Source: Styela clava
Lineage: Eukaryota; Chordata; Ascidiacea; Stolidobranchia; Styelidae
DNA length: 64,000 nucleotides
Direction: 5' to 3'
Assembly: GCF_964204865.1 (NCBI RefSeq)
Contig: NC_135251.1
Coordinates: 6,138,001 to 6,202,000 of the forward strand
Positions 1 to 12,200 of this stretch are shown one piece after another. Under the pieces are notes generated by a model, which was given only the letters and a program-made list of their open reading frames with translations, was not told the DNA's origin and searched no databases. Position 1 is the first letter of the stretch; each line of letters opens with the position of its first letter. Both the position numbers and the translations under genes were made by a program.

Positions 1-454
1 CGGAAGTTCATCTAAAGACTGTTTTAGGGGTTACGCGCGAACTAGATGAGACTTGAAATAAAAGCTCAGAAATCTAAAATAACAATGGGTGTAAAAGTGC
101 CTTAATGTGGTTAAAAGCTGACCGAAAAAATAGAACGCTATCATAGTGGAATTCCCTCCAGACTCTTGGGAACCGTAAAATAATTTGCCGCATCATTCTA
201 AACGTTTTTGGTAATTCATATGCGTGTTTTCGAACTCTAATTTCATAAAATCGAGTGCAATAAAAAGTCCCTGGTAGAAGTGCTGCATAAGTGAAGCCCA
301 AAACTACGCCAACATCAACATGAGGTTATAAGATTTCTTTCAGAAGTTTATTATCAATACAAACATTGATCAAATATCTGTGACCCACTCTCTTCTGTTT
401 CGCGATAAAAATATAATTTTTGACCCATTCATTGAAATAGGTTCGCCATCCCTG
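1..454. other. Sequence flanking the left duplication arm; no gene seen
   Basis: No exon with supporting splice sites is visible. The stretch from about 340 to 455, read on the - strand, matches 50241-50370 on the + strand (shared phrases include gaatgggtcaaaaa and gtgggtcacagatattt), so this end of the arm is a dispersed repeat. Positions 40-300 hold an open - frame of 75 codons with no recognisable motif; I do not call it a gene. The lectin-gene exon that should follow exon 9 (YCKSGL..., present at 13113 on the other copy) is absent here. Confidence 0.5.
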
Positions 455-670
455 ACATAGACCGTAAGCGCGATTATCTTTTCCATTGTAAATCAATAAC
501 GGCTTTCATTGTTTGTATGTGGTCACATTCCAGGATGAAATGAATTATAACATGCGATAAAGTTTGTTCGACAACCATTTACAACTAATACGGATTTTCA
601 AATCATCAATGAAACCTTGGTATAAGACAACTTAGTAACATCATCCGGATAAAATATTTAATCAACACAC

Positions 671-3336
671 CTGCAGTAACTTGAATAATAATTGTATCCA
701 TCCGTGCAATCATATGTTCCTTGTTCCGTCGGAAAATATATTGGTTTGCAAATAACGTCTGAAATACAAATGAATTATCAAACTTAATATGGTGTGAACG
801 TAATAAAAGATCCAGCAAGTGCTACAACTTTACACATTATTATAACATGCATTTAACACCGTAGAAATGTTTAGTGGTTCATAATTTTAAAAACAAGAAA
901 TATTTGCCAAACGATTTCAATAAAATACGTTCACGTTTAATCAATTTGAGAGTCTCTTAATTTTACTCAATAACTAACTAAGTGATGGATTTTAATTGTT
1001 CATTGGTACAAAAGAAAATAATAAAAATGTTTCAAATCTTACAATCAACACTTTACATTCTCACCTTCACAGGTTGGTTGTATTCCTGACCAAGTCCCGT
1101 CTCCATTGCAGATTATTTTTCTTGGTCCTTTGAGTTGTTTGTGAGAATCACAGACGAAGCTGAAGAAATATTATTGTTAAAAATTATGTAAATCAGCTGG
1201 TTAAATTGAATTGAAATATAGTTTTGTGGGAAAACCAACTTACTCGCATTCATTCTGATATTTATTCCCAGTACACTGCATAAGACCTGGTCGTCCATCA
1301 AAACTAAGTTCTGTGCACCCAGCAACTGAGAAAAAGAACATACTATTACCCTCTTTAGCATTAGTAAAAATTTGTAGAAAAAAATGTATCTGATGGAATG
1401 TTGCAAAATGCTTCAAGATTTTCTAAATGAAAATGAAGAAGTAAGATTTTGTTTTTTATTATCATTGCTATCACTTAACTTTCTTAGGCAGATACAGTCC
1501 TGTTTCGTTCTAAAAAAAACTCGTCTAATAACAATGTGGTAACGCTTTATAACACAGGAATCAAACCAAATAAGTAAATTTATAGAGTTCAGAATTAGGT
1601 GCTACAGAAGTGTGTGTACCAATAATTTTGTTCGCCGACTTTACATCAAGTTGTGTAAACTGAAACCTATGTGCAGGGCGTAGGCTATATTTTCTTGGCT
1701 AAAGAGACATTTCGCAAACAATCAATAGAACTAAATTAAGGAAAATCAGAATAAATTTATGGCCTATCCTTAACCTGGTACACACACTACGGGAATACCA
1801 AAAATTGTGCAGCCGTGTTCACGCGAAAATAAAATCCAGATTACATACGTTGACATGTTGGCACTTCTCCATCCCATTCAAGATTTTCTTGACATGTCAA
1901 AGTTATGCTGGTGCTTCCGCCGTCAAGGACAAAGGACAAAACCAGGTTTGCAAGATATACTGAAAAAAGTAATATAAAAGTAAATTTATGATCCAATATT
2001 TTGCAATCTGACACAAGCAGCTTATAAACCAAGCCCTGAGTCCTCCAACCTATCCTATTTTAAATGGACCTCGATGGGTATTTTTGAATATTTGCGAATT
2101 AAATTGATTGGTTATGCATTTTATATATAACCAATATAAATGTACTAATACATGGCCTCACTTTTTTTTTATCCAGATTGCAGATTAAATTGGATTCCTG
2201 AATGAATAGTTCATAACATCTATCCCTGGAATGTCACGGACACGACTTTCACTAAATCTGTCTTTTTGCGAATAGTTTTGTAATTCTCACCTAACTTTAT
2301 AATAAAGGTAGGGGTTATTCAATAAATAACGATTTGTCAATTTTCAATAACATGCACAGTACTATCTTTCCCGTACTTACGTGCAAGTAGACAAGTCTTC
2401 GGGACAGGTACGCGTTTGGGTTTCTACGTTTATTTGTGGCAGACGGCAACTGAGTTCTGTAATTGGACGACAATAGGTATTAAATGTGATTGGATTAGAC
2501 ATAATGAATAATTGTTACTGTAAAGTAACAGAAAAATTGATTTCATATTACTTGATGACCATACCATCGTATTGCACAATTCAATATCATATGCCGGAGA
2601 AACCTTGGTAGTTTTGACCACACACTCATAAACAGAATTGTACACGTGATAATGCAGTGGTGTACAAAGATCGAATATTTGGACACTAAAATTATATAGT
2701 CACAGAAAACTTTCGAAATAAACTAGGCAAAACTTTGAGAATATTAAAAGTAATAGTTTTCCAGGCGACAGTTGTATTTTTGACTAGTAAATATTTACTT
2801 ATTGATCCAATAGTCAAGCAAATTTGCAATTTTTGTTGCAACTACATCATCACTTTAAGTATAACAGTCTATTGGGTATTGTAAAATAGAGATACATCAC
2901 GCATGCCTCAAGATTGCTTTATAACAAAATATTGAATTGAATTAGTAGAATCTTGAGCGATTTATTTAATTCATAAATTTTGAAAGATATCTAAATCACA
3001 ATAGCTTGAGCGCGCTTTTATTTTGATCATGGATGATGAAAAATTCAAAAATCATTGAGAAAATATAAGCAAACGCTAGCTTGCGATGGAGATTTCTTTT
3101 TACAAATGCAGTTGATTAATTTTTTTCAGTATATTGTCAATTTTACAACGTTCAGTTTCGCATATTACACCAGGTACACGGGCCTTGATGCTTGCTGTCC
3201 AAATGCCATTGATAGTGTCTTCTGGAGAATTCGAAATAAATATCGCTATTTCGGTGGTGCTTCTATCATCATTCTGTGTCCACACCGAATCCGGCAAATC
3301 TGAGATCGACCCATCGTAATTTTTCAACACATTGCT
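671..3336 (-). pseudogene. Truncated, frameshifted copy of the C-type lectin/CCP gene
   Basis: Seven exons match exons 3-9 of the gene at 6261-15297. On the - strand they are 3336-3150 (C-terminal half of the lectin domain, ending VICETE), 2685-2552, 2456-2381, 1959-1849, 1325-1244, 1159-1065 and 758-671 (CCP halves). Exons 1-2 (signal peptide and N-terminal half of the lectin domain) and exons 10-14 are missing. The 1959-1849 exon is 111 bases against 104 in the other copy because TTTGTCC is duplicated, which shifts the frame onto a TGA a few bases later. The donor after the lectin exon is GTTGTA where the other copy has GTAAGT, and the acceptor cag of the next exon reads caa. The last exon carries one extra codon. 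Several independent lesions and the lack of a start make a functional protein unlikely. An alternative, that the copy is transcribed as a non-coding antisense-capable RNA, cannot be judged from sequence. Confidence 0.85.
1580..1810 (-). mobile_element. MITE-like repeat in the pseudogene intron
   Basis: The element contains the phrases tcaagttgtgtaaa, a shared CCTAACCTGGTACACACACT block and an internal tract cggaataaattatggc, also present at 9790-10015, 31085-31315, 42050-42215, 44905-45085, 62500-62700 and 62775-62975. The copies at 1580 and 9790 lie at homologous positions in the two arms of the inverted duplication, so this element was already there before the duplication. No coding capacity. 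Confidence 0.6.
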
Positions 3337-3711
3337 CTGTTATGAAATTGACATTCATTGCCTTGTGGAAATAAACTTCCCTCTATTGTTTTTATATATT
3401 TTTAACAAAGCATTGCCTTTGCTATATTTTTCACTTTACGTGAATCTGTATTGCCTGCGAAATCATTATATTTAAATTCATTCATTCATTATAATTGTTA
3501 GATAATATTATAAATGATGAATCTATTTAATCTCTTCAAATGAATAAAAAAAAATTAAATTGTTTTATGGCAATTGCATAATCATATAAATATGTCAATA
3601 TTCATTTATATATACGAAAACGAAATGTTGTATACAGAGTTCGGAATCGATATTCCCAAATGAAACATTAAATTAAATTTTCTTACATCTGGATCGTACT
3701 TTATTCCTAGA

Positions 3712-4170
3712 AACGCGGTCGCTGTTGAAGTTTCCCCGACCTTTGACCCGAGAATAATTTTCTTTATACTCTACTATTTAAGAAAAATATTATATTTACT
3801 TAGTGAGTGTTCTGAAGGTTAGAAGTTTACAAACTGGTTTTCATGTTCAATATCATCATTGTTATTCAAATATTCGAACACGCGCCGCTTGCAGGTACTA
3901 ATGTCTTTTTGTCCAGTCTATCGAAGCGTTCGCAAGACTAATTTTTGATTATTGCGACTAAACTGAAGTTCATCGTAAGAAATACTGGCAATTAATATAC
4001 TTCAATTACAACTAATTTTTGAAAGTATAACAGAAAACTGACAAATGATACGCAAAACCGCGAAAACGAGCGGCTTCAAAAATTAGAATCATTACGTCAT
4101 CGTTGAATTTTGGCTTATTGTTACGGAAATAAACGAGGAAATCGATCCTCAGGAAGACACACAATGGAAG
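3712..4170 (-). mobile_element. MITE family with GTCAAAGGTCGGGGAA ends, left-arm copy
   Basis: One end reads gaagtttccccgacctttgacc and the other tcgatcctcaggaa. The same paired ends, with a decayed interior, occur at 5395-5850 (the mirror copy), 12336-12845 and 27685-28192. The interior of the last two copies shares further phrases (for example attgtttactt and gcgagttgttgcctgtaaaa-like text), showing one family of about 450-510 bp non-autonomous elements. Confidence 0.6.
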
Positions 4171-4445
4171 TCATGCAATAGATTTTTCTTTGTCTTCTTT
4201 TGACAAATATATTTGACGTTAGAGATAAATTAAAAATGTTTCTAATTCAAAATTTAAAGAACGGGTTCTTTTTGTGTCGCATTTACAAACAACAGGTTCC
4301 CTTGTTTGAGTAAATGTTTGTCTCCACGTAATCTGCATTGATATGACACGTTTTAAATAAAACAAACACATAACTTTCGAAACGCCAATTATTTATAACG
4401 CTATTGCCAGCTGCGGTTCACATTACCCATTTTCTGTAGTCGTCT

Positions 4446-5149
4446 AACTAACGCAGGGGTGTGCAACCTGAAAATTGGCACTTCTTCGCGGACCGCACAA
4501 TTTTTTTGTTGGGCTCATTTGGCCCGCGGGCGGCAGGTTGAATACCCCTTGAGTTTATAAACCCCAACTATAATAAAACTACGCCCAAATATATGAACAC
4601 GTCTGTTTGCAGTACAGTTTACCGTACCGTCAGATCACAGTCTACAAATATATTTACACTAAGCGAACCAGTACAGTCGGACACAAAATGGCATATTGAC
4701 ACGTCACAAGGTGTCGCTGTTTTTCATTCTGACACATAAAAAACGAATCTCTTGAAGCCCACAGAATTTTTTGAAATGAGTAAAAGTAATAAAGTAGTAG
4801 TAGCCTTCTGGCAAAAAAATCAATTTTTAACCACCAATTTCAAAGCAATTGGTCCAGTATTCGAAGATAAAAGCGATTTTTTAATGATAATGACGGAGAA
4901 AATAACAATAACAGCATAATATTGAAACGAACGTTATGTCCACTAAACGTGTCCAATAAAAAAAACGGCAAAACCAAAAGACGAGTTCAGACGGCTATAA
5001 GTCTGAATAGATTGACGTTTTATGACAAGCGGTGGTGAGATTCACGTGGTTCACGAACCTGTTCTTGGAATACCTTAAAAATCATCGACCTCGTTCTCGT
5101 TTCGGACGTGGGTCGCATTTGGCCCGCGAGGCGCAGCACGATCACATAA
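4446..5149. other. Spacer between the duplication arms; repeat-derived
   Basis: No gene. The left end holds a fragment of a hAT-like element (ggggtgtgcaacct, then ggcccgcgggcggcagg), a family also seen at 28425-28720 and 56487-56790. Positions 4675-4955 hold a decayed GGACAC...GTGTCC element with the family phrases gcaattggtccagtattcgaag and taaacgtgtccaataa. Near 5110 another ggcccgcgaggcgcag fragment closes the spacer. Confidence 0.6.
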
Positions 5150-5394
5150 AATGCGTAATGTGAACGACAGCTGACAATGGCGTTTTAAAAGTTATGTGTT
5201 TGTTTTATTTAAAACGTGTCATATAAATGCAGCTTACGTGAGTACAACCATACAGTTTCTCAAACCAGGGAATCTGTTGTTAGTGAATTCGACACAAAGG
5301 AGAACCCGTTCCTAAACTTTTGAATTAGAAACTTTTTATTTATCTCTAATGTGAAATATATTTATCGAATAGGAACAAAGAAAAATGTATTGCG

Positions 5395-5850
5395 TAGCTT
5401 CCATTGGATGTTTCCCTGAGGATCGATTTCATCGTTTATTTCCGTAATAATCAGCAAAAATTCAACGATGACGTAACAATTCTAATTTTTGCCACCACTC
5501 GTTTTCGCGGTTTTGCGTGTTATCTGTCAGTTTTCAGTTGTATTTTTAAAAATTAGTTGTAAATGACGTATGTTAATTACCAGTATTTTTTCCGATGAAC
5601 CTCAGTTTAGTCGCAATAATCAAAAATTAGTCTCGCAAACGCTGCGATGGACTGGGCAAAAAATAGGTAAGAGTACCTGCAAGCATCGCGTGTTTGAATA
5701 TTTTAATAACAATGATGGTTTTAAACATGAAAACCAGTTTGTAAACTACCAACCTCCAAAACACTCACTAATTAAATATAATTTTTTTTCTTGATCGGAG
5801 ATTATAAAGAAAATTATCTTGGGTCAAAGGTCGGAGAAACTTCAACAGAA
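5395..5850 (+). mobile_element. MITE copy mirrored by 3712-4170
   Basis: The ends read ttccctgaggatcgat and gtcaaaggtcggagaaacttc. It lies a few hundred bases upstream of the first lectin-gene exon. The ORF-like stretch at 5570-5794 is simply the interior of this element; related interiors occur at 12336-12845 and 27685-28192. Confidence 0.55.
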
Positions 5851-6260
5851 AGGAATTAAGTTATATCCCCTGATATCCAACTATCCGCACATGCTTGATT
5901 GAATATAAACCGTGAACACTGAATCTCAAGTGGTTCTTTTAATTACCTGAAATGATTAAGCAGCTCATAAGGTTTCGACAAAAATTAACACAAATAACTA
6001 AAAAGAACCGGTTTAACGGTGAAAGTATTTGACATATTTACAATATAAATCAGGAGAAAGTAGTAAAGAATTTTTGAAGCGGTTACATAATAAAAACAAA
6101 ATAAATTCTGATTGGGCGGAGACATTACGCGGACATTAATTTAGATATAATCTCATTTGCGAAGTGCCGGCGGGTATGTTTGCGGTAGAAAAAATAGCGC
6201 AGGAAACAAGGCGTTGGGCAGAAATATCATTGTTTTGTTGCTTTAATTGTACACCACACT

Positions 6261-9200
6261 ATGTTGGGCAGAAACGTATTCTTAGTGTTGTTTATGGGAT
6301 TTATTGGCTCCACAGCAGAAGGTAAGTGTTGCATTTTACTTCAGGAACTCGGTAGCACTATGTATTCTGCACGAACCCATGGTTTATTGGTCTTTCTGAC
6401 TCGCTTAGATTTGTGTTTGTGTGTATTTCAGTTCTAGCCTTGTAAAAAATGTTATTATATTCTAACTAATACTAATATAAATAACAACGTCGATTTGCCC
6501 AACCGATCTGAGGGCGTTTTATGGAAAATTACTGTATATATGTTTTCTGGAAGGCTATCTTGCACGCAAACTCTCTACGGCCAAGCTCAACCCTCTGTTT
6601 CGCAAGATGTTGCAATTCATGATACATTACAAATTTTTGACACAGATAGATGACAGTTATCGGCCACTAGTTCGTCGATTTAAAGTTAAAAATTCAAAGT
6701 AACAGGCGATATAGCCCAAATTCGAAAAAAAAAATCTTTCACATCCACAAATAAACGAATACCTGCCAACGTGTAATTCGTCGACAAAAAAAAAAACAGG
6801 TCAGCACAATACAAAACATATAGAGATACAACTCTTTCTGACGCTGTGATAATATATATTTCCTATTTCGTCTATCAAAGCAATCTCTAAAGCTTAGCAC
6901 GCGTACACACCACTGGGACGTGCTATGCGTAAAACCTAATTATTGTTATTAATAATTATAGGGATATCTCTTCGGTTCCTTCCCTATAATTCCCTCCGTC
7001 GCCAAAATACACTTGCAGACTTGTATATGTTGGCCGGAATCATTCTACCGAAACTTGGCTAATTGTCTGTAAACTATGCGAAAGTTGAAATAATTCAAAA
7101 TATAAATTAAAGATTATTTATTCAAATGCGACAATAAAATAGGAAAATTGTAACTTTGTAAAAAAAAAAAAAACTTAGGCCGAACTGAATTACCAGAGTA
7201 GAATTTAATAACGAACTTATTGTTTAGTATAATTGCAAATAAGTTTGAGATTCAACGAATTTCAGTAAAACAAAAACTAGTATGTGATAATCACCATCTA
7301 TCGCCTGCTCCTGGTATAAATGAGAATCAAGTCAATTTTTTTTTCAACCCAGTAAAAAACTAAGTTGTATACGATAGATCGTTTTATTTTGGTTTCAATA
7401 TATTATTGTAAACTTCACATCAATCACTGTCATTCAAAGGGAACGTTTTATTGGAAGTCTAAAAATTACAGATGAAGTTATACCTATATTTTATACTAAT
7501 GTAATTGAATTTCAGCAGCAAGGTAATGATGACACGTCCATTTACACTTAGCCAGACAATCCGATAACTTTGTTCTGGAATAAAATTTTGGATATTGATA
7601 TGCAGGCCGACGCGATGTTCAAGGAAGGCCAGCTTCTTATACACTCCGAATACAAATTACCCAATGGTTTCCGACCTGGGATTTGAACCTGCGATTTCAA
7701 AATCATTAATTCGTCAGGACCAGCTAGGGCTTTATCATAGATTATAGCATTAAAATGGATGTATTTCTATTTTAATGAACTTGTAGAAAATCAACACACT
7801 TGTCTCGAAGAAGGCGGATTCATTTATGACCGGAGATGTTTTTGGGTCATACTTGATCTCATTTCGAAGTTTACAAGTGCACAGGGAGAACAAAAGTGCA
7901 TAGAATTCGATGCTTTACCCGCCAACATATACAATCTACAGCACTTTAACCAACTTTTAAGTTATGGACGTGGGAGAAATCCGACTTCTGATCCAGATTA
8001 CCCTGTGTTTCTAGGAATGAAGTACGATCCATATGTAAGAAACGATAATTTTTGATGTTTTATTTGTAAATACCGATTCGGAACTCTGTATACAACATTT
8101 CATTTTCGTATATAGATGAATATTTACATATTTATATGATTATGCAAGTGCCAAGTGTCATAAAATAATTTAAAATTTTTTATTCGTTTTAAGAGATGAA
8201 ATGGATTCATCATTTATATTATTATGTAACAGAATTTTTTAATTATAAGGATTCCGCAGGCAATACAGATTCACGTAAAGTGAAAAGTATAGCACAGGCA
8301 ATGCTTTGTTAAAAATATATGAAAATAATAGAGAGTAGTTTATTTCCACAGAAAAATAAATGTCAATTTCATAACAGAGCATTGTGTTGACAAACTACGA
8401 TGGCTCGATCTCAAATTTGCCGGATTCGGTGTGGGCGCGGAACGCTATTAGAAGCTTCACCGAAATAGGGATAATTATTGCGAATTCTCCAGAAGACACT
8501 ATCAATGGCATTGGGACAGGAACCATATTGGACCGTGCATATGGTGTAATATGCGAAACTGAACGTAAGTTGTTGAAATTGACAATATACTGAAAAAAAA
8601 AAAATTAGACTGCATTTGTAAAAGAAATTTTTATCGCAAGCTAGCGTTTGCGTTTTTATTTTCCAATGTTTTTTGAATGTTTCACCCCCCAGGCTCAAAT
8701 CGCTTAAGATTCTACAAATTCAAAATTGCGGTATAAAGCAATCTTGAGGCTTGACTGTTATTCTTAAAGTGACGATGTTGTTGCGACAAAAAAGGCAAAT
8801 TTCCTTGATTATCGGATCAATAAGTAAATATTTACTAGTGAAAAATACAACTGTCGTCTTGAAAACTATAACCTTTAATATTCTCTATGTTTTGTCTGGT
8901 TTACTTCGAAAGTTTTTTGTTGACTTTATAATTTTGGTGTCCAGCGATCTTTGCACACCACTGCAATATCACGTGTACAATTCTGTTTATGTTGGGTGTG
9001 GTCAAAACTACCAAGGTTTCGCCGGCATATGATATTGAATTGTGCAATACGATGGTATGGTCATCATGTAATATAAAATTATTTCTTCCTGTTACTTTAC
9101 ACTTACAGTAACAATTATTCATTATGTCTAATCCAATCACATTTAATACCTATAGTCGTCCAATTACAGAACTCAGTTGCTCTCTACCACAAATAAACAT

Positions 9201-12200
9201 GGAAACCCAAACGCGAACCTGTCCCGAAGACTCGCTTACTTGCACGTAAGTGCTTGTTATTGAAAATTGACAGATACTTGATTTAGTGAATAACCCCTAG
9301 CTCCTTTATTAAGTTAAAGTAAGAATTACAAAACCATAACAACAAATTTATTGAAAGTCGTGTCCGTAATATTCCAGTGACAGATGTTATGAACTATTCA
9401 TTCAGGAATCTGACTAAATACAAAATTTGCAATCTCGATTAAAAAGTGAGGCCATGTATTAGTACCTTTAAAATGGTTATATATTAAATGCATGATCAAG
9501 CAATTTAATTCACAAATGTTCATAAATACCCATCAAAGTCCAATTAAAATGTGATAGGTAGGAGGACCCCAGAATTCATTTATTAGCTGCTTATGCAAAA
9601 TATTGGATCATAAATTCACTTATATATTACTTTTTTCAGTATATCTTGCAAACCTGATTTTGTCCTTGACGACGGAAGCACCAGCATAACATTGACTTGT
9701 CAAGAAAATCTTGAATGGGATGAAGAAGTACCAACATGTCAATGTATGTAATCTGGATTTTATTTTCTCGTGAAAAGGTCTGCACAATTTTTGTTACTCC
9801 GGTAGTGTGTGTACCAGGTTAGGGATAGATCATAATTTCATTCCGATTTACCTTATTTTAGTTCTATGACGTGTTTGCGTAATGTCTGTTTAGCCAAGTA
9901 AATATACCCCCTGCACATAGGTTTCAGTCTCTTTACAAATCTTGATATAAAGTAGACAAACAAAGTTAGTTACTTACCTCCATATTGGTACACACACGTC
10001 TGGAGCGCCTAATTTTCAACTATAAAGTAACCTTTTTGGTGTGATTCCTCTGTTATAAAGCGTTACCACCTTTTTAATAGACAAAGGGGATTTTTTAGAA
10101 CGAAACACGACTGTATGTATCTGTGTAAGAAAGTTAAGTGATAGCAATGATAATAAAAAACAATATCTTACTTCTTTTTTTCATTTAGAAAATCTTGAAG
10201 CATTTTGCAACATTCCAACAGATACATTTTTTTCTGTAAATTCTTACTAATGCTAAAGAGGGTAATACTATATATGTTCTTTTTCTCAGTTGCTGGGTGC
10301 ACAGAACTTAGTTTCGATGGACAGCCAGGTCTTATGCAATGTACTGGGAATAAATATCAGGATGAATGCAAGTGAGTAGAGTTTTCCGCCAACTATCTTC
10401 AAATTCAACCAGCTGATTCAGATTAATTTTTAACAATAATATTTCTTCAGCTTTGTCTGTGATTCTCACAAACAACTTAAAGGACCAAGAAAAAGAATTT
10501 GCAATGAAGACGGGACATGGTCAGGAATACAACCAACCTGTGAAGGTGAGAATGTGAAGTGTTGATTGTAAGATTCGAAACATTTCTAATTTTTTATATT
10601 AGTTTCTTTCGTACCAATGAACAATCGAAATCCACAACATAGTTATTGAGTAAAATTAGGACACTTCAAACAGTTTAACGTGAACGTATTTTGTTAAAAT
10701 CGTCCATTCTTTGTTCTTAAAATTATGAACTACTAAACATTTCTACCGTGTCAAATGCATGTTATACCAATGTCTGGACCTTTTATTACGTTCACATCAT
10801 ATTAAGTAATTAATTCATTTGTATTTCAGACGTTATTTGCAAACCTATAAATTTTCCGGCGGAACAAGGAGCATATGATTGCACGGATGGATACAATTAT
10901 GCAAGTTACTGCAGGTGTGTTGATTGAATATTTCATCCGGATGATGTTACTAATTTGTCTTATACCCAGGTTTCATTGACGATTTGAAAAATCCGTATTA
11001 GTTGTAAATGGTTGATGAACAAGACTACATAGCTTGTTATAATTCATTTCATCCCCGTATGTGACCTCGTACAAACAATGAAAGCCGTACAAATTAATTA
11101 CAATGGGAAAAATAATCGCGACTTACGATCTATGTTATAAGTTCATATCTTTGCCTGAGGCAATCAGATAAAACGCGTAACAGAGCGACATGTACGCCTT
11201 TCTGCAAATGATAAATAAATTTATTCAGCAATGTGAAGTAGCAGAATGTGAAGTTTCGTTGTTTTGATAGCAATAGTAGCAAGGCAGAAAATCCCCTTTT
11301 CACCATATAAGAGGTCGGAAATGAAAGAATCCAGGGTTTTGCCTTCTTAAAAACCGACGTATACTCTTGCCCTATAGCATTTAACTCCTTAAATTCACCC
11401 CATTTCACATTAAAATATTGAAAACCAAGTTAATTTCCCTAAACTTATATTAATTATTTTCGTACATCTCGTTCGTCCCTACAGCCTGATGACCTGCACC
11501 ACAATATAAGATATATAACGGTCTTCGGTAAAATTCATCCCCGATTTCTCATCCTACCACGGTTTCCAGTCCGATCACCAGTCGATAGAATTAATCAGTC
11601 ATTTGTTTTGGATTCGTACACTCGGATGTGGAAGAAATCGTGACCAACTGGCAAATTTTATGTCGCTCGCGGGACAAAATTAGGGGTTGCTAGCTAGTCT
11701 TTTGCGGGTCGCATATATTTTTTGAAGGTTAAAAACAGAACAGCGCACGAAAACTGCAACAATTCGTGAACTTAACTCAGTCATCCTATTAAAAAATTAT
11801 TACAACGACATTTAACAACACTGTCTTGTTGCTGTATTACGCTTGATAGCTTCACGACGACAAGATTAGAACATTTTCTAAATGAGCATCATTAATCCTA
11901 GTTCTACGTAATGTTCATTTTCGAAAATATTTGTTCGCACAGATATGTACTTCCAAACATCGAAGTGAATATTTTCGCATGGTTTGTGAAATTTTGATAA
12001 AGATTTTTTTTAAGAAGATACATTCTTACTAGAATTAAGCAGTGAACGAATTTCTCGAATAGAATATGAATTTAATTTCCTTATTGCGTTGTAATATATT
12101 CGAATATTTACTGCGCTATTGAACCCCTGCACTCAGTCACAACTTTTCTGCTTGTTTCCATTTGTCTAATTATAATTAAATTGTAGGGTCGTTAAACGAG

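Larger units (their letters stand above)
455..4445 (-). repeat. Left arm of a large inverted duplication
   Basis: Read on the - strand, this arm follows 5150-11130 on the + strand exon for exon and intron for intron. Examples are the exons at 1244-1325 and 10290-10371 (about six differences in 82 bases by eye) and the outermost match near 460-600 against 10980-11125 (tccgtattagttgtaaatgg on both). It lacks a counterpart of about 5849-8007, the segment with the promoter and first two exons. The spacer between the arms is about 0.7 kb. The arms have diverged by substitutions and small indels, so this is an old duplication and not an assembly mirror. Confidence 0.85.
5150..11130 (+). repeat. Right arm of the large inverted duplication
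   Basis: This is the + strand partner of 455-4445. It is about 2 kb longer because it holds 5849-8007, which carries exon 1, its upstream region and exon 2 of the lectin gene and has no equivalent in the left arm. The junction of this extra segment falls at the end of the MITE copy at 5395-5850 (shared phrase aacttcaacag). The end of homology lies inside intron 9 of the lectin gene, near 11125. Confidence 0.85.

Noticed and set aside
1-454. Continuation of the lectin pseudogene to WAP and Cys-rich exons
   Set aside because: Homology with the other arm ends near 455, and none of exons 10-14 is present.
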